NCBI GenBank assembly: GCA_019192545.1
Contig: JAHCMI010000071.1
Span: forward strand, 1-48,125
Origin: Rivularia sp. MS3
GTDB lineage: Bacteria; Cyanobacteriota; Cyanobacteriia; Cyanobacteriales; Nostocaceae
Direction: 5' to 3'
Length of the DNA: 48,125 nucleotides
The notes under the pieces were generated by a model. It had not been told where the DNA came from, ran no database searches, and saw only the letters and a list, made by a program, of their open reading frames with translations. Both the position numbers and the translations under genes were made by a program. Below are positions 16,801-23,621 of the stretch, one piece after another; within the stretch, counting starts at the first letter, position 1; each line of letters begins with the position of its first letter.

Positions 16801-17098
16801 CCAAGTACTTACCGCCGACGATGGAATTGAAGCAATTGCCCTTTATGCCCAACACAAAAACGAAATCAGCGCGGTATTAATGGATATGATGATGCCAGAA
16901 ATGGATGGTGTCACAGCTATTCGCACGCTGCAAAGAATGAATCCTCAAGCTAAAATAATTGCCGTCAGCGGATTATCTACCAGCGATAAGGTAAATGCAG
17001 CTATTAGCAATGGTGCCAAATTATTTTTATCAAAACCTTATACCAGCGAAGAATTGTTGAGAAAGCTGCTAACAGTTATTAATCCCCACCCGCTTTAA
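13817..17098 (+). CDS. CBS x4 - PAS x3 hybrid histidine kinase with receiver
   Basis: A 1093-aa cytoplasmic sensor kinase. Domains in order: four CBS motifs as two Bateman pairs (about 1-155 and 160-300; each has GIFTERD-, GVITTEG- or GIITERD-like ends), which usually bind adenine nucleotides; coiled coil 305-360; three PAS domains (363-475, 480-590, 600-712); HisKA with H732 (GGIAHDLNNILTP); ATPase with N846 (NLCVNARDAM), DTGIGI (888-893) and GTGLGLS (914-920); C-terminal receiver with D1023 (LMDMMMPEMDG) and K1073. The AHDLNN H-box places it among kinases that often phosphorylate their own receiver and a separate partner. It may sense energy charge through CBS and redox or ligands through PAS (inference). 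No DNA-binding domain is present. Confidence 0.93.
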   Translation: MQQNQRFSLEQAIERNPLIVNPDKPLIEVVQLMSQGWRRICHLTQNDLGIDDSTILPSHSSFALVMQGEQIVGIFTERDMVRLIAAGKILQDTTIAEVMSLEVVTLKASEVEDVFTVLSLTCDRRIRHLPIVNEENQLLGVITTEGIRRALHPTEWLRFRRVEEVMSTEIIHAPPTVSVLDTIKLMVKHHVSCIVIVCENEGLVDGHQQTEVNVSPSPLLTPIGIITERDILQFQKLELNLERIQVQEVMSTPLFLIGTDESLWNVHRKMLSHRVRRLVVAGSKNELRGIITETSLLQALDPTEMYGVLELLQHKVKRLEVERSELSQSYTEQSQLYQQIQTSLEERKRIEKALREEKNLVSTILDIAGALIVVLDKQAKIVSFNQACERITGYSSEEVKNQQIWELVAPEEIKTSTEVFEHLQRGEFPNQNQNHWVAKDGSRSLISWSNTCLMDDDGSVKYIIATGIDITEKKQLEEELNRFFTLSLDVFCIAGFDSYFKQINPAFEQILGYQKAELLAKPLLHFIHPDDVAATLAQIDKLSRGVKTIAFENRYRTKDGLYKWMQWSATAYEQLIYAVARDITEYKHSQAKIHEQAALLDVATDAIMVRGLENQILFWNQGAQRLYGYTSAEILGKNANELLYRDSLPQLDEIHQVLFHKNYWKGELHQVTKQGEDIVVFSSWSLVRDEEGNLKSMLIVNTDITERKKLEAQFLRAQRLESIGTLSGGIAHDLNNILTPILAISQLLPLKLPKVDEQTQHLFNILETSAKRGATLVKQVLSFARGVQGDRTVLQVKHIISEIQQFASNTFPKSIEIEVTLPDNLQLISANTTQIHQVLMNLCVNARDAMPQGGTLSIQAENIAIDENYIGMNLDASVGNYILITVSDTGIGIHQETLERIFEPFFTTKEQGKGTGLGLSTTIGIIKSHGGFINVYSEVGEGTKFQVYLPVVHTDEIIQDRKAEIPQGNGELILLVDDELGIRDITKTSLENHNYQVLTADDGIEAIALYAQHKNEISAVLMDMMMPEMDGVTAIRTLQRMNPQAKIIAVSGLSTSDKVNAAISNGAKLFLSKPYTSEELLRKLLTVINPHPL

Positions 17099-17183
17099 AA
17101 TTACTTTAAAATTAACTCTTAAAGTTGCTTTGTGTTAGAGGATGGGCAGAAAAGTCAAATTTATACCTTACCTGGAAGTCGCG

Positions 17184-17260
17184 GCTACACAAGCAAAACC
17201 CGTCTTCACGGGTTTAAAATATGTAATTATACGTAGGTAAATTTCGCTTGTGTAGTAGCT
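17184..17260. repeat. Nested hairpin segment
   Basis: GCTACACAAGC (17184-17194) is the reverse complement of GCTTGTGTAG(TA)GC near 17246-17258. Inside is a second hairpin, AAACCCG...CGGGTTT (about 17196-17216). It may be a small MITE or part of the 3' end of the kinase transcript. Confidence 0.5.
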
Positions 17261-17300
17261 ATTTTAACCGCAGGATATTTTTCAAACATCCTCTTATGCC

Positions 17301-17319
17301 ATCCTCACAAGTTCCTCAC
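17301..17319 (-). promoter_or_regulatory. 11-bp-phased direct repeat, copy E (orphan)
   Basis: The plus strand reads ATCCTCACAAGTTCCTCAC, followed by an AT-rich tract as in the other copies. No gene starts within 1.5 kb in the direction it reads (rightward), other than the TnpB element. The gene it served may have been lost, or a small RNA may lie downstream. Confidence 0.55.
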
Positions 17320-17493
17320 ATTTTTATTTTAATTTATATATTGAACTTGCCAGTAATCAGATTAGCAAACTGATTGCCTTGTATACAAATAGTTTTATGT
17401 TTATTGGGCATCACCTTTAACCTATTAAATATAAAACTATTTTTCTTCAGTTTTTTGATTCCGAATCTGTTTCAACAGATATTTAAATTATTT

Positions 17494-17617
17494 AGGACTT
17501 ACGCAACCGGCACATTTGTGCTGTAGGGTGCTGTGACACTTAATTAAATTTTTAACGTAGTAATCAGGGTTGTAGTGTCACGCACCACCTGAGTGTTGTG
17601 ACAATTACGTAAGTCCT
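17494..17617. repeat. MITE-like element with AGGACTTACG ends
   Basis: AGGACTTACGCAA and TTACGTAAGTCCT are inverted termini 124 bp apart. Inside, TGTGACACTT and AGTGTCACG form another inverted pair. The same termini occur at 47587-47679 and singly at 27414-27427. Confidence 0.7.
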
Positions 17618-17717
17618 GTTATTTAATTTTTTTTCGCTGAATCGCGATCGCCAGAGAATTTTGACAGGTTTAGAATGTTGGCTGCTTCAAATTTGAGAAC
17701 ATTTCTATATTTAAAAC

Positions 17718-17854
17718 AACAACACCCAAGCATCTACTAACTAAGGGATTCCTCTTCTTCGTTATCTTCACAGGGACGTACCAACCAGTAGTTAGTCACG
17801 TTGCCCCCTGACTCTCACAACGAGGAATTATAAGCGTTCGAGTTGGGTGTTGTT
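17718..17854. other. Unexplained long-range inverted repeat, possible structured RNA
   Basis: AACAACACCCA (17718-17728) pairs with TGGGTGTTGTT (17844-17854). Inside these arms ATTCCTC (about 17749) pairs with GAGGAAT (about 17822), and CCAACCAGTAGTTAGT lies near the centre. The arms are too far apart and the interior too mixed for a simple terminator. It may be a small RNA or an insertion element. I do not recognise it. Confidence 0.35.
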
Positions 17855-18125
17855 AGTTTGCGAGACAGATTATGAAACAGTTTTCTTACCTCTTCACTTG
17901 ATTTAACCTGTTATAACTCAGGCTATTTTATCTGCCAGGGAAGCTTTATCGCTTCATATTTAATATAGCAATTAATAGATAAAGGTAGATTGTTTTGAAA
18001 CGAAACTTTACCTTTTAGTGGCATCAACATTTTTGATTCGATATTGTTTACTTTTTGAATCATATTGATGATTTTTACTTGCAATAATGTTAACTACTGT
18101 AAAGGTTATCAAGCATTAATTGGGT

Positions 18126-18637
18126 TTATCTAGTTTTAACAGCGGTACCTGCTTCTATTTGTTCGCTTGGATATAAAATGACAGTGTCATTCTTGTTAAG
18201 CCCTTGTTGAATCTCCACCTCGTAGTTACTGCGATTTCCTATTTTGACAGTTTTACGATGCGCTTTTCCATCCTTAATAATAAATACGCACCAATTACCG
18301 TTACAGCGAAAAATGCTGCTTAAAGGTACTTTTAAAACGTTTTTACCTTCCCAAACCACGATTTGCACATCAACGCGGTAAGCGTCACCGAAATAAATAG
18401 CTGAATCAACAAAATCGCCAATTACATTTACCCGCTGTTCTTCGACTCCCAAAGCAGAAACTTTTGTAAAAGCTGATGGTTCGATTAATCTAACTTTGGC
18501 TTTGAAAGAGTTTTTAACAGAATTATAAATATTATTATTTGCTTGCTCAATTAAAATGGTATCTCCCGGTTTAATATTAAGTGCATCTTGGGATAAAACA
18601 TCAATAACTAATTCTAAATCTTGAAGATTGCCTACCA
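18126..18637 (-). pseudogene. Periplasmic adaptor (HlyD/RND type), C-terminal fragment
   Basis: This is the 3' part of a broken gene. Read on the minus strand from the TnpB boundary it gives LVGNLQDLELVIDVLSQDA, then INIKPGDTILIEQ, then IEPSAFTKVSALGVEEQRV and IGDF, and ends after LYPSEQIEAGTAVKTR. These are the beta-barrel and membrane-proximal parts of the adaptor family that links inner-membrane transporters to an outer-membrane channel. The matching N-terminus is at 20104-20272. About 180 residues (lipoyl and coiled-coil region) that relatives carry between the two fragments are absent from the window. The frame is open up to the element edge. A TTG start near 18452 could give a 108-aa product, but this is unlikely to be functional. 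Confidence 0.8.
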
Positions 18638-18693
18638 GAACCGCGCACAGTGCCCCTAATTTCTAATTATGGGGGTGTAGTGCGCTCTTAGTT

Positions 18694-18730
18694 CCCATGA
18701 GAATTTTTTAGGAGAAAAAATTCTCATGGG
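18694..18730. repeat. Perfect 16-bp stem hairpin inside the TnpB element
   Basis: CCCATGAGAATTTTTT, loop AGGAG, AAAAAATTCTCATGGG. It lies between the left end of the element and tnpB and may serve as a terminator protecting tnpB from outside transcription, or be a small inserted repeat. Confidence 0.7.
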
Positions 18731-18854
18731 TGCCCGCTGCGGGAACGCCACTTGCTACAACCGCTTTGTACCCCGGCAACGCAGTGGCTCATTTATTCCC
18801 CGTGATACCTAGAAATCACCGGACGATTTGTAAATAATAGAGTATACTATAAGT

Positions 18855-18861
18855 AGGAGGT
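18855..18861 (+). promoter_or_regulatory. Ribosome binding site of tnpB
   Basis: AGGAGGT, 9 bases before the GTG at 18871. This perfect Shine-Dalgarno supports a GTG start. Confidence 0.7.
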
Positions 18862-18870
18862 GATAACAGC

Positions 18871-20067
18871 GTGTTTAATCTGACTTACGAATTCAAGTTA
18901 AAGCCAACAAAAAATCAAATAGATATTTTTGAAGAATGGTTAGAGACTCATCGTAGAGTTTACAATTATGCTTTAGCTGAACGTAAGGACTGGTATAAAT
19001 CTCGGTCGTGTCAGATTAAAGCTTGCAGTCTTCATAGTTGTTACATCATTTCCGCTGACGCACTACGTCCAACTTACGCAAGTCAATGTAAGTCTTTAAC
19101 TGCTACACGCAAGACTAACGAGTATTTAGGTAAAATTAACGCTCAGTCTTTGCAGCAAACATTGAGGAGACTTGAAAAAGCTTTTGTAAGTATGTGGGAA
19201 CAGAATCATGGGTTCCCTAGATTTAAAAAAGTTGGGCGAATGCGGTCTTTTTCTTTTCCTCAATTAGGCAAGAATCCATTACAAAATGGCTGTATTAAAT
19301 TGCCAGTAATAGGGAAAGTTAAATTAAGACAATCTCGGTCGATACCCGACGGTGGTGTTTTAAAGCAAGCTCGTGTTGTAAAGCGGGTTTCCGGATGGTA
19401 CATAATGTTAACTGTCCAATGGGATGTAAATCCACCGCAAACGATGCCACGCGGGGAAGGAATAGGGATAGATGTCGGCTTGACTTCAATGGTTGCGACA
19501 AGTAGTGGTCTTTTAATTAAGCGTCCGAGGTTTTTTGTTGACGCAGAACGCAAGCTTAAATTGCTGCAACAACGTGTTAGTAGAAAGCGCAAAGGCTCAA
19601 ATAATTGGTTAAAAGCCGTGATGAAAGTTGCGAGATTGCATGAATACGTTGCTAATTGTCGTAAAGACTGGCATAGAAAGTTATCTCATCAATTAAGCGA
19701 TAACGTAGGAATGATATTTGTAGAAGATTTGAACCTAGTCGGTTTATCCAGAGGAATGCTAGGAAAGCATTGCTTGGATGCAGGTTTCGGTCAATTCTTT
19801 AATATCCTTGAGCAAACTTGTTTTAAACGTGGTGTTTATTTTCAAAAAGTAGATGCTAAGAATACTTCTCAAATATGTCCTAATTGCCAGCATGAAACGG
19901 GTAAGAAGACTTTAGCTGAACGTGTTCATAAATGTGATAATTGCGGCTATACGACTGATAGAGATATCGCAGCCGCTCAAGTAGTTCTAATTAGAGGACT
20001 TGCAGCCGTGGGGCACACGGTCAAGATGCTTAGTGAGGGCAAGTACATTGGTATCCCTGCGAACTAA
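18871..20067 (+). CDS. tnpB: TnpB, RNA-guided nuclease of IS200/IS605 elements
   Basis: A 398-aa protein starting with GTG (MFNLTYEFKLKPTKNQ). It has the N-terminal helix-turn-helix part, an OB-like wedge, and a split RuvC nuclease with D201 (GIGIDVGLTSM), E285 (FVEDLNL) and an Asp in TTDRDIAAA (363-365). The zinc finger is C336, C339, C355 and C358 (CPNCQ... KCDNC). All catalytic residues are present and the length is normal, so it should be active. TnpB cuts DNA matching a guide carried by an RNA from the element's right end and so helps the element persist. No partner TnpA gene is nearby. It is inserted within the periplasmic adaptor gene. Confidence 0.93.
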   Translation: MFNLTYEFKLKPTKNQIDIFEEWLETHRRVYNYALAERKDWYKSRSCQIKACSLHSCYIISADALRPTYASQCKSLTATRKTNEYLGKINAQSLQQTLRRLEKAFVSMWEQNHGFPRFKKVGRMRSFSFPQLGKNPLQNGCIKLPVIGKVKLRQSRSIPDGGVLKQARVVKRVSGWYIMLTVQWDVNPPQTMPRGEGIGIDVGLTSMVATSSGLLIKRPRFFVDAERKLKLLQQRVSRKRKGSNNWLKAVMKVARLHEYVANCRKDWHRKLSHQLSDNVGMIFVEDLNLVGLSRGMLGKHCLDAGFGQFFNILEQTCFKRGVYFQKVDAKNTSQICPNCQHETGKKTLAERVHKCDNCGYTTDRDIAAAQVVLIRGLAAVGHTVKMLSEGKYIGIPAN

Positions 20068-20118
20068 GAATCCCCATCAATAAATTGAAGGGGAGTGTCA
20101 ACAATATTGGTGTAGGAC
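19960..20118 (+). ncRNA. Candidate omega RNA (reRNA) of TnpB
   Basis: In this family the guide RNA overlaps the 3' end of tnpB and the right end, and its guide is the sequence just outside the element. Here the right-end hairpin is 20073-20093 and the presumptive guide starts near 20104 (CAATATTGGTGTAGG, which is the adaptor gene). Location is by family rule only and the boundaries are guesses. Confidence 0.35.
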
Positions 20119-20272
20119 GAAACGCTAAAACAACAACCACGCAGATGGTGAATCCTATAGCAGTATAAATTAACTGCCCAGTGGTGAATTTAGGAAAACG
20201 TTGTTTGAGCAAATTCGATTTACCATTTTGCTGGTGTTTACCTTGTTTACCCGGTAAAAATCGTTTATTCAT
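20104..20272 (-). pseudogene. Periplasmic adaptor (HlyD/RND type), N-terminal fragment
   Basis: It starts MNKRFLPGKQGKHQQNGK, then a basic stretch, a membrane anchor (LIYTAIGFTICVVVVLAF, about residues 33-51) and RPTPIL, the usual start of the periplasmic part, where the TnpB element cuts in. The reading frame continues only a short way into the element and stops. The start is 18 bases after the stop of the FAD-oxidoreductase gene on the same strand, so the adaptor was the last gene of that operon. With the fragment at 18126-18637 this makes one gene with an internal loss. Confidence 0.8.
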
Positions 20273-20290
20273 AAGCTCTGTGGTTGTTGG

Positions 20291-21505
20291 CTATCCGATT
20301 AATTGAGCGACTCGGATTGCCGATGCGATCGCGCCTTCATGTAAGCCATCTGCTAAGTATGCTCCTACATGATAAGTATGGTTTTCGCCGTTGGTATCGA
20401 CTACCTCGTCTCGGTATCGAAAAGATTCAACAGTGTACAGGGGAGTATCGTGTTTTAAGCTTTGAATAATTAAATCTCGATTAATTAAAGATTCAAGATT
20501 AAAAGCCAAATTATATTTAACGTCAGGTGGGACACCGCATAACTGATTCAGACAGGCATTGTATCCCCATCCCGTTGCTGTCTCAAAAAAATCAAACTCC
20601 GAAGGTTGTCCGATCGCGTATTTATTGTACATCGAAGTATCTGCATGAATCAGGGTGGAAATTTGATTATTTTTCCAATCAGCAAAGCGTCTAACTTCTG
20701 CAACTGTCGGCTCTAATAATAGTTTTAGCACTCTATCCGGTGGAGTTGCAAACACCACTTTATCAAACCTGTAGGTTGCACCATCCGATAATTTAATTTT
20801 TACACCATCTTTGATTCTTGAAATATATGCAACGTTGACATTCACCAAAATATTTCCTTTAAAACATTGCAAAATCTTTTCAATATAGGAATATACTCCC
20901 CCTTTAATCCTAAACCAATTGGTAAAAATATAATCTCGCAGAGAAAGAATTGCTAGTTCGGCAGGAAAATTATCAATTAGTTCTAAGTGCATTGAATAGC
21001 TGTACATCGTCAGCAATTTTATCCAAGTGTTTCTAATACATCGAGTATTTAAAAAGTAAGATAAAGAGCGATTAGAAACAGACGGCATTCGAGCAAAATG
21101 GGTTTTTAACCATAAGCCAGCCGAACGAGCATATAAACTGTCAAGTTTGAGATATTCGATTAGTCGCTGTATGCCAATGAAATTTTTTCGGATAGAACAG
21201 GCAGAATGTATATGCAGACCGTTTTTGAAAAACATTGTAGAACCTAAATTGACAGGTTCTAAATCTATTTGCAATTCTTGCATCAAATTGAGAAAGTTAT
21301 AAAAATTACTAGGAAATTCCAGTACTCCACCTTCTAAGAATTCCTTGCAGTTAGATTGTTCTGGTTTAACATTCTTATTAAGAGTGCGAATGTGTCCCCC
21401 TAAAATAGGCTGTTTTTCAAACACCGTCACATGATGATTTTGTTTATCTAAAAAATAAGCCGTAACTAAACCACTGGCTCCCCCGCCAATAATAGCTATT
21501 CTCAT
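20291..21505 (-). CDS. FAD/NAD(P)-binding amine-oxidase-like oxidoreductase
   Basis: A 404-aa flavoprotein. The dinucleotide-binding start is MRIAIIGGGASGLVTAYFLD (G7-G9, G12), followed by VFEKQPILGGHIRTL, the second Gly-rich motif of the amine oxidase/phytoene-desaturase fold. The middle has VVFATPPDRVLKLL and TVAEVRRFADWKNNQ, resembling the COG2907 group of predicted NAD/FAD proteins. The substrate is unknown. GGGAG lies 7 bases before the ATG at 21505. It is followed 18 bases on by the broken periplasmic adaptor, and its upstream neighbour, 209 bases away on the same strand, is another FAD oxidoreductase. Confidence 0.85.
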   Translation of the reverse strand: MRIAIIGGGASGLVTAYFLDKQNHHVTVFEKQPILGGHIRTLNKNVKPEQSNCKEFLEGGVLEFPSNFYNFLNLMQELQIDLEPVNLGSTMFFKNGLHIHSACSIRKNFIGIQRLIEYLKLDSLYARSAGLWLKTHFARMPSVSNRSLSYFLNTRCIRNTWIKLLTMYSYSMHLELIDNFPAELAILSLRDYIFTNWFRIKGGVYSYIEKILQCFKGNILVNVNVAYISRIKDGVKIKLSDGATYRFDKVVFATPPDRVLKLLLEPTVAEVRRFADWKNNQISTLIHADTSMYNKYAIGQPSEFDFFETATGWGYNACLNQLCGVPPDVKYNLAFNLESLINRDLIIQSLKHDTPLYTVESFRYRDEVVDTNGENHTYHVGAYLADGLHEGAIASAIRVAQLIG

Positions 21506-21714
21506 TTATCAACTCCCACATATTAATTGTTTTTTGATTAACTGTTAGGGACTTGTAAGTAATCAATTGTCCCACCGTCGGTGTTCACCGCGAGCGACAC
21601 CGCCACACATTTAGTACCAACTCAACGAAGGAGGGGTGTATCGTACAAGGAAATATTATCTTCCCCTGCTTCCCCTGCTCTGCCTCCACCCAGCAATTTT
21701 GGCTGGTTCGAGTA
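21506..21714. repeat. Dispersed repeat, copy 2 (inverted copy of 11454-11538)
   Basis: The 21631-21714 part read on the minus strand carries GTACTCGAACCAGCCAAAA, GGGTGGAGG, AGCAGGGG and CTTGTACGATACACCC in the order seen at 11454-11538. The repeat ends exactly at the stop of the upstream gene. The rest of the gap has no gene. Confidence 0.65.
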
Positions 21715-23304
21715 CTAAGTTTTGTCCAGAATTTTCGTAAAACGGCGGGATAATTTATTTTTTGGATCTTCCTTGGTTAAAATCTTGTCTCCTGAGAGCC
21801 TTTGGTATAAAAGCGCTCCCGTCCAAAATGTCGGTGCAAATCCTGGATAACCCGATGAAGCATTGCAAAAATAGAAATTTTTCAAAGAGGTATGATGATT
21901 TAATCGACCAATTCCCATATTTTTAGGCGTGAGACTAGAACCATAAGAATTACCATGAGGACAATGACAAAATCGTTCGTTGGTTGTCGGACTTCCAGTA
22001 ATTTTAAAAACTAAGTGTTGGCGAATATTGGGAATATAATGCTTCTCGACAACATCCAAAATAGAGTTTAAAATTTCCTCTTTCTTTTGCCGATAAATCT
22101 TTTCATCTTGTGTTTTCAAATCTTGAAAATATTTATAGTTAGCTACAGTCAAAAACTCGATAATTTGACAGTCTTCGGGACAGTCGCGCTCTTGTGTAGT
22201 TAATAGGGTAGGAGTAGTAATCGCAAAACTAGGATTCGAGTAATCGTGTTGCTCGTACATTTGATAAAATGCCTCATTCAAATCCTGATGACATGTATGA
22301 AAAGTATTCCATTTACCAAATCCATAGTCTCGCAAGTCAATATCTTTGACTACACAATATGCCATGTAGTTTGAGGGAGAATATTCGTAATTGAGTTTTT
22401 TCTGTACCGCCCAAGAAAACTTCTCATATCCAATCATTTTGGCGACTTTCTGCGGATCTATATTGCAAATAAGGGTATCGGCAGTAAATTTAGAAGTTTG
22501 ATGGGTGATTAAGTTCATCGCCTCTACACCCATAACTGTTTGATGCTCAACTAGAAAATTTACAACTTCAGTATTGAAAACAATCTCGCCACCGTTATCA
22601 ACAATTACTTTGACTAATCCGTTAATTACAGCTTCAAAATGACGGGTAGGATAATAAGCTCCTTCTTGGTATCCTGAAAATAAAATTACCCAAGCGTAAA
22701 AAGAAAGTTGATTTGGTGGAAGTAAAAAGTCGGGCCATTGGGAAGCTAAAAGCGTTTGCGCGGCTTGAGGTAGTTTGAACCGATCAAAAACATCTTGTAG
22801 GGTGCTGTGCAGATATCTGACAGCGCAGCTAACTTCACCGAAATGCGTGAATAATTCCCTAGGGTTCACCGGAGGAGCTAATATTTTCAATCCTTCTCTA
22901 GTCTTTTTAACTTCAAAAACGAATTTAGCAATTTGCTCTGCATCTTTAGGAAACAAATCTGCAAGTCGTCGAATCAACTCCTGAGAATCCGAAGGAATAT
23001 CCAAAGCATAATTCGGCATTCTCATATGGTCAAATCCATCGGGATTGTAGCGTTCAAAGGTAATATCTTGGTCTAAATTGAGTTTTTTCAGGACTTGATT
23101 AACAGGTTTACCTTCACCGCAATCCCAAACATAATGAAGTTGTGCGTTAAAGTGATATTTTTTAGCCATAGTAAAAGTATGACCAAATCCACCAGGATAC
23201 TCATGGGCTTCCAAAACCTGCACTCGTTTTCCAGATTTTGCCATCAGCGAGCCAAACACTAACCCCGATAAACCGCTACCTAATATCAAGTAATCAGTTT
23301 TCAT
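21715..23304 (-). CDS. FAD-dependent oxidoreductase of the phytoene desaturase / RetSat type
   Basis: A 529-aa flavoprotein with MKTDYLILGSGLSGLVFG (G9-x-G11-xx-G14) at the start, VLEAHEYPGGFGHTF (second motif) and a C-terminal FAD motif near YFCNASSGYPGFAPTFWTG. The fold is shared by carotene desaturases and isomerases and by retinol saturase (all-trans-retinol 13,14-reductase-like). It lacks a signal peptide or clear membrane helix. The real substrate could be a carotenoid, retinoid or other polyene or lipid, and I cannot choose. Direct-repeat copy F lies 67 bases upstream of the ATG at 23304. Downstream on the same strand are a second FAD protein and the broken adaptor. Confidence 0.88.
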   Translation of the reverse strand: MKTDYLILGSGLSGLVFGSLMAKSGKRVQVLEAHEYPGGFGHTFTMAKKYHFNAQLHYVWDCGEGKPVNQVLKKLNLDQDITFERYNPDGFDHMRMPNYALDIPSDSQELIRRLADLFPKDAEQIAKFVFEVKKTREGLKILAPPVNPRELFTHFGEVSCAVRYLHSTLQDVFDRFKLPQAAQTLLASQWPDFLLPPNQLSFYAWVILFSGYQEGAYYPTRHFEAVINGLVKVIVDNGGEIVFNTEVVNFLVEHQTVMGVEAMNLITHQTSKFTADTLICNIDPQKVAKMIGYEKFSWAVQKKLNYEYSPSNYMAYCVVKDIDLRDYGFGKWNTFHTCHQDLNEAFYQMYEQHDYSNPSFAITTPTLLTTQERDCPEDCQIIEFLTVANYKYFQDLKTQDEKIYRQKKEEILNSILDVVEKHYIPNIRQHLVFKITGSPTTNERFCHCPHGNSYGSSLTPKNMGIGRLNHHTSLKNFYFCNASSGYPGFAPTFWTGALLYQRLSGDKILTKEDPKNKLSRRFTKILDKT

Positions 23305-23371
23305 AACCAGTTTTATTAAATAACTATATTTATGCTCGACCAGAGCATAAAATTTAATTTAGAAAATAAAT

Positions 23372-23390
23372 TTGAGAAACTTGTGAGGAT
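23372..23390 (+). promoter_or_regulatory. 11-bp-phased direct repeat, copy F (FAD oxidoreductase)
   Basis: TTGAGAAACTTGTGAGGAT, one base off the consensus in the first unit and one at the end. Read toward the gene at 23304 it is ATCCTCACAAGTTTCTCAA, followed by the AT-rich tract CTAAATTAAA that copy A also has. It lies 67 bases from the ATG. Confidence 0.6.
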
Positions 23391-23454
23391 TAGCCTTCGT
23401 CGGTGAGGATTTACCCAACGGCAACGCAAACGAGCGTGTTCGGGAAATTTGAGT

Positions 23455-23511
23455 TCTACCGGAACCGCGCACAGTGCCGCTAATTTCTAATTATGGGGGT
23501 GTAGTGCGCTC
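23455..23511 (+). mobile_element. Solo left end related to the TnpB element
   Basis: GAACCGCGCACAGTGCC, then TAATTTCTAATTATGGGGG, then TGTAGTGCGCTC matches 18637-18687 almost base for base (one C to G change), again after CTACC. No tnpB or matching right end follows. It is a remnant or a minimal internally deleted element. Confidence 0.75.
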
Positions 23512-23621
23512 GCGACTTTAGTCGCCAGTCCCATTACTTTTTGTGCAATATTTTTGTATTACATTTAACCCAAAACCGCTATATTTACAGTACTTTCCAC
23601 ATGAACTTCGACTTGCGATTA

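Larger units (their letters stand above)
17099..18125. other. Long intergenic region with repeats and structured segments
   Basis: 1027 bases without a supported gene. It contains a nested hairpin (17184-17260), direct-repeat copy E (17301-17319), a MITE-like element (17494-17617) and a long-range inverted repeat (17718-17854). Its right end faces the stop of the broken adaptor gene. No ORF over 60 codons with a ribosome site was found. Confidence 0.55.
18637..20103 (+). mobile_element. IS200/IS605-type element carrying tnpB only
   Basis: The element contains tnpB but no TnpA (HUH) transposase, so it is of the IS1341 or non-autonomous kind. The left end has an imperfect hairpin around 18641-18684 (GCGCACAGTGCCCC, loop, GGGGGTGTAGTGCGC). 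The right end has CCCC-A-TCAAT-AA-ATTGA-A-GGGG at 20073-20093. Both ends fall inside the sequence of one adaptor gene. Exact borders are uncertain by a few bases: the left lies after CTACC and the right after GTGTCAA. A further stretch (18694-18730) is a perfect 16-bp-stem hairpin, CCCATGAGAATTTTTT, probably a nested repeat. Confidence 0.75.
23305..23621. other. Intergenic region with operator F and a solo IS end
   Basis: 317 bases. It holds direct-repeat copy F (23372-23390), a 50-bp copy of the left end of the TnpB element (23455-23511) and the single MITE end AAAACCGCTATA (23573-23584). Nothing coding was seen. Confidence 0.6.
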
